Shown: piece by piece, positions 58,804-64,000 of the stretch | Layout of the letters: the number at the start of each line of letters is the position of its first letter | Numbering within the stretch: the first letter of the stretch is position 1 | Program-made: the position numbers and the translations under genes | Assembly: GCF_001613465.1 (NCBI RefSeq) | Contig: NZ_BDCK01000037.1 | Location: 89,040-153,039 of the forward strand | DNA length: 64,000 nucleotides | Reading direction: 5' to 3' | From: Nocardia niwae NBRC 108934 = DSM 45340 | GTDB lineage: Bacteria; Actinomycetota; Actinomycetes; Mycobacteriales; Mycobacteriaceae | Notes under the pieces: generated by a model | The model's input: the letters and a program-made list of their open reading frames with translations, nothing else | Databases searched by the model: none | Told to the model about the DNA's origin: nothing

Positions 58804-59363
58804 TACTTCACGTCCTTCTCCCCCTGGCCGGCCACGCCGACCAGGTCCTGAAACAGTTCCCGGTAGTGCACGATCGCCGAGCGACGATCCTCGGTGGATA
58901 CCGCGCTGCCCGCGGGGCGGGTCGCGATATCGTGGGCGGCGCGATAGTGGCCCAACGGCTCGGCGTGCTCGACGGAAAGATCCGCCAGCTGCTGCTCGTA
59001 GTTCTCCGTGGGATAGCCGCGCTCGGCCATGATCGTGGTGACGAGGCGGTCGGCTTCGGTCAACGCCCCGGCTGGGTCGTCGATGAATCGTTCCTGCACC
59101 TCTACCCAGCGGGTGGAATAGACCCGCTTCTCATCGTCCGACAGTTCGCGTAAGCGCAACTGCGCATGCCTGCGTTCGCGTTCGGCGAGTTCCCGCTCCG
59201 CGGTCTTGCGGTCGTCACGTTCCTGGACCGTCCGGTCGTACTCCGGTCCGAACCTGCGGCGTAGTCGCTGTCTGCGCAGCGCAGGCCACACGAGGAACGC
59301 GACAAGGGCTGCGAGGACGACAACGGCGATGACGACGATGATCACCCATACTCCAGTCGACAT
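58803..59363 (-). CDS. Membrane-anchored coiled-coil protein with the paired C-terminal domain
   Basis: The 186-residue protein has an N-terminal membrane helix (VWVIIVVIAVVVLAALVAFL), a charged coiled-coil stretch (RTVQERDDRKTAERELAERE) and a C-terminal domain (YSTRWVEVQERFIDDPAGAL, TEADRLVTTIMAERGYP, RRSAIVHYRELFQDLVGV). That domain aligns by eye with the end of the next gene's product: aromatic-x-x-W-x-E-V-Q, F-x-D-x-P, A-x-x-x-A-D. The ATG follows AAGGAGG at normal distance. It appears to begin the unit that continues into the soluble partner and the PlsC-like gene. Confidence 0.75.
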   Translation of the reverse strand: MSTGVWVIIVVIAVVVLAALVAFLVWPALRRQRLRRRFGPEYDRTVQERDDRKTAERELAERERRHAQLRLRELSDDEKRVYSTRWVEVQERFIDDPAGALTEADRLVTTIMAERGYPTENYEQQLADLSVEHAEPLGHYRAAHDIATRPAGSAVSTEDRRSAIVHYRELFQDLVGVAGQGEKDVK

Positions 59364-59425
59364 CTGAACCTCCTTGTCGAGCTTTCGCTGGGGTAATGCC
59401 TCCTCACGGTGGTTCCAAACACCTG

Positions 59426-59449
59426 TTCGTCAAAGGGGTTCGACAAAGG
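59426..59449. repeat. Short direct repeat upstream of the coiled-coil gene
   Basis: TTCGTCAAAGG and TTCGACAAAGG occur 13 bases apart, start to start, about 60-85 bases upstream of the start at 59363. They could be operator half-sites or part of the promoter. Confidence 0.4.
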
Positions 59450-59497
59450 CCGACGGGCCGGCCGGACCGCTGCAAGGCGATCCGGCCGGCCCGTCGG
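59450..59497 (-). terminator. Long GC-rich terminator-like hairpin
   Basis: A perfect 17-bp stem (CCGACGGGCCGGCCGGA and its complement) closes a 14-base loop. It lies about 100 bases after the stop of the minus-strand gene at 59599 and insulates it from the next operon. No T tract follows. Confidence 0.8.
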
Positions 59498-59598
59498 ACG
59501 GGTGGCGTGAGGTCAGCGCACCAGTGCCGGGCGCTTGCTGTCGACGCGCCAGCCCGGCACGACGCCTGTCGCGACGGGCACTGTTCGAGCGCGCGGGC

Positions 59599-59853
59599 TC
59601 ACGCCCATGCGCGCTGCGCGCACAGGGGCAGCGGCGGGATGAGTTTCGCCCAGAACTCGCGGCGCACCGCATCCCACAGCCTCGTCAATTCCGGGAGAAG
59701 TTCGCGCGCCTGCGCGAGATCGGGGTAGTTCCCCGGGCCGAAGGAGGCAACCGGCGAGGCATCACAGGCTTTGTCCACGGCCACGATCGCAATCAGGTGG
59801 TGCTGGACGAAACGCCACGTCACACGTACTCCGTCGACTTCCGTGTGGTGCAT
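59599..59853 (-). CDS. Small hypothetical protein
   Basis: The 84-residue protein starts MHHTEVDGVRVTWRFVQHHL, has a strand-like hydrophobic part (IAIVAVDKA) and a helical amphipathic end (DLAQARELLPELTRLWDAVR then REFWAKLI). I start it at the ATG at 59853, after GGAGGA. It has no signal peptide or membrane helix. Its balanced composition and ribosome site argue that it is real. No family is recognised. A long hairpin follows it. Confidence 0.55.
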   Translation of the reverse strand: MHHTEVDGVRVTWRFVQHHLIAIVAVDKACDASPVASFGPGNYPDLAQARELLPELTRLWDAVRREFWAKLIPPLPLCAQRAWA

Positions 59854-60096
59854 ATCAGCCGTCCTCCGCGCCCTGGCGCCGTCTACTCCGCGAGGGCCGA
59901 CCACAGATGGACGGCGCTACTCCGCTCTGCCCCGAAGCGTCGGGCGACGACACGCCACGGTCGCGGCGCTCCCGCAGTGGGCGCTCGCTATGGCTGCTCT
60001 GACTCTCGAACATGAAGAATTCCTGCTTCGATCGTGACACCGACGCGTCCGGGTGCCCTGGTGGGCAGCTTCACGACCTATAACATAAGACATTAG

Positions 60097-60199
60097 ATTT
60101 CATAGTTCAATGGGGAGCGGGCAACGATTGCGTCGCGTTCACCGCCGACCGCTGCCGACCGGGCCGTCAGCGCTGGTGTACCTCTAATTTCAGAGTTCA
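60097..60199. repeat. Paired AT-rich repeats upstream of the FadR-type regulator
   Basis: ATTTCATAGTTCA (60097-60109) recurs as ATTTCAGAGTTCA (60187-60199), one mismatch, 90 bases apart; a third partial ATTTCAAG follows. They stand out as AT-rich in GC-rich DNA, within the 399-base region between the divergent starts at 59853 and 60253, which holds no other gene. They are candidate operators for the regulator encoded next. Confidence 0.55.
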
Positions 60200-60252
60200 T
60201 ATTTCAAGTGTTCGTGACTAGGATCGAGTCACACCCCCAGCGAGGAGTCGCG

Positions 60253-60999
60253 TTGTCCAAGCAGGAGAGCGCCGGTCTGACCGCTCTCGGCGCCGTGTTG
60301 TCACCGCTCGAGGGCGGTGGCCCGAAAACCGAGGCCGTGGTGCAGCGCCTGTGCGCAGCGATCAGCCTCGGCCTCATGGCCGATGGCCAGCAGTTGCCGA
60401 GTGAGACCGAGCTCGCCAACCAACTCGGTGTATCGACGATGACCCTGCGGGAGGCGCTGGCCGTGCTCCGGCAGCGCGGCATCGTGCACACCAAGCGCGG
60501 ACGCGGCGGGGGCAGCTTCATCCGCGGTGCGGCGGACGCCCTGGAAGGCGCCTCGGTCGCGCGGTTGCAGCAGATGAGCATTCAGGAGTTACGCGACCTG
60601 GGCGACGAACACTTCGCCGTCACCGGAGCGGCTGCCGTGTTCGCCGCGCGCCGCGGGGTGCGGGCCGATATAGCCCGGCTCCGGTCCCTGGCCGATCGGC
60701 TGAAAGACAGCAGCGAACCCATTTCGGCGCGCCGGGCCGACAGCCGCTTTCATATCGAGATGGCGGTATGCGCGCAATCCACCCGGCTGACGCGCGCGCA
60801 GGTCGCTCTGCAGGCCGAACTCTCCGCCTTACTCTGGTTGCCCCGGCTGAATCTCGATCCGGCGACCGAAGCGGTCGCTCATCGCGATCTGGTGGACGCC
60901 ATCGAAAGAGAAGACGACAACCGAGCGAGAGAACTGGCAGAATCGCAAATCGAATCACGCATCCGCCGCCTCGTCGCCCTACGCTTGGAGCTCAGTTGA
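60253..60999 (+). CDS. GntR-family (FadR/FCD subfamily) transcriptional regulator
   Basis: The 248-residue protein has an N-terminal winged helix (EAVVQRLCAAISLGLMADGQ, LPSETELANQLGVSTMTLRE then ALAVLRQRGIVHTKRGRGGG) and a helical FCD-type ligand domain with His/Arg residues (ARRADSRFHIEMAVCAQSTR, DLVDAIEREDDNRARELAES). Such regulators usually sense organic acids or amino acids and bind near their own promoter. I start at the TTG at 60253 after CGAGGAG; a GTG at 60208 is in frame. The Cache-domain gene starts three bases after its stop, so the two share a transcript. Confidence 0.87.
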   Translation: MSKQESAGLTALGAVLSPLEGGGPKTEAVVQRLCAAISLGLMADGQQLPSETELANQLGVSTMTLREALAVLRQRGIVHTKRGRGGGSFIRGAADALEGASVARLQQMSIQELRDLGDEHFAVTGAAAVFAARRGVRADIARLRSLADRLKDSSEPISARRADSRFHIEMAVCAQSTRLTRAQVALQAELSALLWLPRLNLDPATEAVAHRDLVDAIEREDDNRARELAESQIESRIRRLVALRLELS

Positions 61000-61002
61000 T
61001 CG

Positions 61003-61728
61003 ATGAGGGATACCGATAGCTTCTCCACTCCGGTGACCGTCGAGTCGCTCGCCACCGCCGTCACAGAACTCGCCGACGAGGTCTACCGTTCACTCGGGAC
61101 CATCGGGGCCGAGCTGGCAGCACTATGGGAAGGCTTGACCGAGAAGCCGCGGCACCCGCCCCGCTCGACCGATCTGGCACCACTGCGCGACATCATCGTC
61201 GGCGAACTCGAGCGACGCGGAAAACTGTTCGAAAGCGCGGGCGTGGTGATGGCCGACGCCGCTCTCGCGGATCGCCCCCGGTACTTGGAATGGTGGTTTC
61301 TCGACACCCAGCGCGGCCCGCAACGTCTCGTCCTGGAATTGAATCCGCAGAACGAGTACTTCTACGACTACACGGTCATGGAATGGTTCGAGATCCCCCG
61401 CGATCAGGCACGTCGATGGGTGCACGGGCCCTGCCTCGATTACGCGTGTACCGATCAGTACGTCTGCACCTTCGCGATACCGGTCACGATCGGATCCGGC
61501 GCTTTTCTCGGAATCGCCGGCGCCGACGTTCCGGTCGCATCGATCGAGGAGGTCCTCCTTCCGCGGTTCCGGGCATTCGATTCGCGGGTGGTGCTGGTCA
61601 ACAGCGAGGGCCGCGTCATCATGGGAACCGATCCCGAATTCACCACGGGATCAAAGACGAGCCGGATGAACCCGTCCACCGCGGCGGTGCCGATCGAAGC
61701 GATGCCGTGGTCGTTACAGCCGCTGTGA
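61003..61728 (+). CDS. Cytoplasmic Cache-domain sensor protein
   Basis: The 241-residue protein resembles a PDC/Cache ligand-binding domain: RRGKLFESAGVVMADAALAD, RPRYLEWWFLDTQRGPQRLV, NEYFYDYTVMEWFEIPRDQA, YVCTFAIPVTIGSGAFLGIA and LVNSEGRVIMGTDPEF. Cache domains normally sit outside the membrane, but no signal peptide or membrane helix is present here. It has no output domain. The gap of three bases to the GntR-family gene suggests it binds the same ligand or works with that regulator. Four residues of the Trp/Tyr-rich pocket are conserved-looking. Confidence 0.75.
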   Translation: MRDTDSFSTPVTVESLATAVTELADEVYRSLGTIGAELAALWEGLTEKPRHPPRSTDLAPLRDIIVGELERRGKLFESAGVVMADAALADRPRYLEWWFLDTQRGPQRLVLELNPQNEYFYDYTVMEWFEIPRDQARRWVHGPCLDYACTDQYVCTFAIPVTIGSGAFLGIAGADVPVASIEEVLLPRFRAFDSRVVLVNSEGRVIMGTDPEFTTGSKTSRMNPSTAAVPIEAMPWSLQPL

Positions 61729-61803
61729 CCCCCTGAAGCGGCCGGTGCGCCCCGATGAATGGGGTCGTGCGGCGCGGTGGCATTCGCCGAATACTCATGT
61801 CCC

Positions 61804-62019
61804 ATGAAGGCGATCACCGCGGGCATCCTTGTGACGGCCACACTCCTCGCACCGCTATCGACAGCGTCCGCCGCGCCGCTCGAACGGCACGCGACCATCG
61901 CGGATACCGGGTCGGCCTCGACCGGATCGGCCACCCAAGCGCTGTGCCTGCTGCTGCGCATGTTGCGCGCCGGATACGTCGACAGTTCGGGCGGCGGTCC
62001 GGCCTGCACGTTCCCCTGA
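61804..62019 (+). CDS. Small secreted protein
   Basis: The 71-residue protein has a signal peptide (MKAITAGILVTATLLAPLST then ASAAP), with cleavage expected after ASA near residue 23. The mature part is about 48 residues and contains two cysteines (QALCLLLRML and PACTFP) that could form a disulfide. It starts at the ATG at 61804. No ribosome site is obvious. Short secreted proteins of this form are common in Nocardia and mycobacteria and mostly uncharacterised. Confidence 0.55.
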   Translation: MKAITAGILVTATLLAPLSTASAAPLERHATIADTGSASTGSATQALCLLLRMLRAGYVDSSGGGPACTFP

Positions 62020-62475
62020 CGCCGCGGGCGGCGGCCGATACCGGCGCGGCTCCAAGGCCGTGGTGGCCGAGACACGGTCACCGACCTTCTGGTACGGCCC
62101 GGACGCCGCCGAGACCGTCTCCTGCGGCCGACATCTCGGACGCACGCCGCGCCTCGTCCCATTCGGCGCGAGAGTTCTCGTGCGCCGTACAGGCGGGCCA
62201 GTCGAGGCGCATCATGGGGGTCTGCGCTGCATTTCAGCACCTGGTCGGCGAAAGATGTGAAACACAGCATAATTCGCCCGGTGCTGCAGTATGCCGTGCC
62301 GTGGGCAGGTGACCGGCTGTGTACTGTCCCCCGACGGGGGCAGAGGGTCCGGTGCTTCTCACGAGAGGAGCACCGGTCTGTCTGCGACACCATTGCGAGC
62401 CAGTAGCGAGGTTGTGGGTTGGATCGATGGTGTTCGGCCGTGGGCCGGCGCCACCTGAGTGAGAAAGCACGGGAA
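62020..62475. other. Leader/intergenic region before the NRPS gene
   Basis: These 456 bases hold no convincing gene. A CATAAT at 62268-62273 could be a minus-10 box. CCCCCGACGGGGG at 62328-62340 is a small hairpin, and a larger one follows at 62349. Together they would lie in the 5' leader of the NRPS transcript. Confidence 0.5.
62349..62376 (+). terminator. Leader hairpin upstream of the NRPS gene
   Basis: CCGGTGCTTCTC pairs with GAGGAGCACCGG (one G-U pair in RNA) around the loop ACGA. It lies 100 bases before the NRPS start. It may be an attenuator or a terminator of the upstream gene. Confidence 0.6.
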
Positions 62476-64000
62476 ATGAAGATGGACCGCCGTTCCGCGC
62501 GTGGAAACCGCCGTCGCCGTTCCGGCGGTCTGCTCTTCGGGCAGCTGCTCACCGCCGCGGTCGAATCCGCCGCCGATACGGTCGCGATCCGGTTCAGTCC
62601 GACAGGCGATTCCGCCGATACCGTCGAGCTGACCTATCGGCAGCTCGACGAATCGTCGTCGCGGTTGGCGCGAGAACTGATCGACCGGGGACTCGGGCCC
62701 GGCGACGTGGTGGCCATCGGCATTCGGCGCTCCCTCGAGTCGGTGCTGTCGGTGTGGGCCGTGGCCAAGACGGGCGCCGCCTACGTGCCGATCGATCCCA
62801 CCTACCCGTCCGAGCGCATCGCCTACATGGTCTCCGATTCCGGAGCCGCGCTCGGTCTGACCACATCCGCCTACCGCTCCGCGCTGGGCACGTCCATCCC
62901 ATGGATCGAACTCGATGATCCGCAGGCTCAGGAGCGAATCGCGCGACAGCCCGCGCACCCGGTCTCCTACACCGATCGGGTCCGCCCGCTGGACGAGCGG
63001 CACCCGGCCTATGTCATCTTCACCTCCGGCTCCACCGGCCGGCCCAAGGGCGTCGTGGTCACCCACTCCGGTCTGGGTGCGATGGTGGCCTCCGAACGGG
63101 AGCGCTACGACGTCGCCGAAGGCTCACGGGTGATGCACATCTGCTCGCCGAACTTCGACGTGTCGGTGCTGGAACTGCTGCTCGCCTTCGCCACCGGATC
63201 CACCCTCGTCATCGCGCCGCCGACGGTGTTCGGCGGGTTCGAGCTCGCCGAACTCCTTCAGCGCGAACGCGTCACCCATATGCTGATCACGCCCGGCGCG
63301 CTCGAATCGGTCGATCCGGCGGGTCTCACGGACCTGCGCGTCGTCATGGTCATCGGCGACCGGTTCGGCCCGCACCTGGTGAACCGGTGGAGCGGCGCCG
63401 GGCGCGCGATGATCAACGGATACGGTCCCACCGAGGCCACGGTCATCGCGACCAGCAGCGCACCGCTGGTGCCGGGCGAGACGATCACCATCGGCAACGC
63501 CATCGCAGGATTCGGCCTCTTCGTGCTGGATTCCCGCTTGCGCCCGGCCCCGGCCGGAGTGGTCGGCGAACTGTATCTGTCCGGCCCCGCCCTGGCACAG
63601 GGTTATCTGCACCGGCGCGGCCTCACCGCAGCCCGCTTCGTGGCCAATCCGTTCGGCGCGGAGGCCGGGCATCCGGGTTCACGGATGTACCGAACCGGCG
63701 ACTTGGCGCGCCGCCTGGGCACAGGCGGCATCGAGGTCCTCGGTCGCTCGGACTTCCAGGTGAAGGTCCGCGGTTTCCGCGTGGAACTGGGCGAGATCGA
63801 CGACGCGCTGAGCCGCCATCCGGATGTCGAATTCGCGGTGACACTGGGCAAGCGGCAACCGAACGGTTTGACCATGTTGGTGTCCTACGTGCTGCCCAAG
63901 GAGGACGCAGCTGGAATCGACACCGCGTACGACACCACCGCGCTTTTCGACTTCATCGCCGAGTCGCTGCCCGCGTACATGATTCCCGCCTCGATCATCG
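62476..64000 (+). CDS. Non-ribosomal peptide synthetase, 5' part, starting with an adenylation domain (runs off the window)
   Basis: The visible 508 residues have a short Arg-rich start (MKMDRRSARGNRRRRSGG) and then an adenylation domain. It carries A2/A3 (KTGAAYVPIDPTYPSERIAY; TSGSTGRPKG from residue 183), A4 (SPNFDVSVLE), A5 (NGYGPTEAT from 314), A7 (YRTGDLARR from 405) and A8 (GRSDFQVKVRGFRVELGEID). No condensation domain precedes it, so this is a chain-initiating module. Hand alignment to GrsA gives pocket residues D-V-L-L-M-I-G-V-I, mostly hydrophobic; I do not assign a substrate. A second ATG at 62482 is an alternative start. The gene continues beyond 64000. Confidence 0.93.
   Translation, partial: MKMDRRSARGNRRRRSGGLLFGQLLTAAVESAADTVAIRFSPTGDSADTVELTYRQLDESSSRLARELIDRGLGPGDVVAIGIRRSLESVLSVWAVAKTGAAYVPIDPTYPSERIAYMVSDSGAALGLTTSAYRSALGTSIPWIELDDPQAQERIARQPAHPVSYTDRVRPLDERHPAYVIFTSGSTGRPKGVVVTHSGLGAMVASERERYDVAEGSRVMHICSPNFDVSVLELLLAFATGSTLVIAPPTVFGGFELAELLQRERVTHMLITPGALESVDPAGLTDLRVVMVIGDRFGPHLVNRWSGAGRAMINGYGPTEATVIATSSAPLVPGETITIGNAIAGFGLFVLDSRLRPAPAGVVGELYLSGPALAQGYLHRRGLTAARFVANPFGAEAGHPGSRMYRTGDLARRLGTGGIEVLGRSDFQVKVRGFRVELGEIDDALSRHPDVEFAVTLGKRQPNGLTMLVSYVLPKEDAAGIDTAYDTTALFDFIAESLPAYMIPASII

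Noticed and set aside
59524..59560. Inverted repeat GTGCCGGGC / GCCCGGCAC
   Set aside because: The stem is 9 bp with a 19-base loop beside a much stronger hairpin; it is common by chance in such GC-rich DNA.
62281..62475. T-box or amino-acid leader peptide before the NRPS gene
   Set aside because: No T-box sequence or run of one amino acid in a short frame is visible; only hairpins are supported.

Overview
The window is high-GC DNA with strong purine-rich ribosome binding sites, frequent GTG and TTG starts, ATGA stop/start overlaps and mycolate-actinobacterial gene families: FurA-KatG, a DosR/DosS dormancy system, a three-domain OtsB1, Acg-type nitroreductases and an NRPS. It is best read as chromosome of a Nocardia or close relative. 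This is inferred from gene content only; no rRNA, tRNA, prophage, insertion sequence or CRISPR array was seen.

Layout. 0-5 kb: small envelope proteins, an amino-acid ABC substrate-binding lipoprotein, a lone molybdate-binding (Mop/TOBE) protein, a class II histone-deacetylase-like hydrolase and a GT87-type membrane mannosyltransferase. 5.3-10.8 kb: a two-gene, translationally coupled operon encoding a 1,364-residue Ski2-like SF2 helicase and a protein that reads as a degenerate NYN (PIN-like) domain followed by a LOTUS/OST-HTH-like domain. I recognise no described system with this pair, and it is the best candidate for something new. 10.9-17.2 kb: a secreted protein, a class II glutamine amidotransferase, a molybdate uptake operon (HTH-TOBE regulator, modA, modB, modC) and a PucR-family regulator. 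17.3-22.3 kb: a complete 2-oxoacid (pyruvate) dehydrogenase operon. 22.3-31.2 kb: mostly single genes, including a LuxR/NB-ARC regulator, a permuted papain-fold enzyme, an orphan substrate-binding lipoprotein, an enoyl-CoA hydratase and an alcohol dehydrogenase. 31.7-34.5 kb: furA-katG with a promoter-like region and a strong terminator. 34.6-41 kb: phoU, a metallo-beta-lactamase-fold enzyme, a WYL regulator divergent from an epoxide hydrolase, an NTF2-like protein, and a frameshifted small membrane protein facing it across a near-perfect 24-bp palindrome.

41-52 kb is a dormancy-response island: an OtsB1 homologue (HAD / trehalose phosphatase / GH65), two Acg-type nitroreductases, small accessory genes, and the dosR and dosS genes. 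DosR-box-like sequences lie in front of otsB1/nitroreductase 1, nitroreductase 2 and dosR itself, which suggests an autoregulated hypoxia/NO regulon clustered with its own sensor.

53-64 kb: a four-gene membrane-protein operon in which every junction is an ATGA overlap and whose promoter carries a TetR-type palindrome; a PlsC-like acyltransferase; a pair of proteins sharing a duplicated C-terminal domain; a FadR-type regulator coupled to a Cache-domain sensor; and the 5' end of an NRPS gene that opens directly with an adenylation domain and runs off the window.

Start codons were chosen by hand from ribosome binding sites, leaderless promoters, overlaps and known family N-termini. Family assignments come from motif recognition, not database searches.
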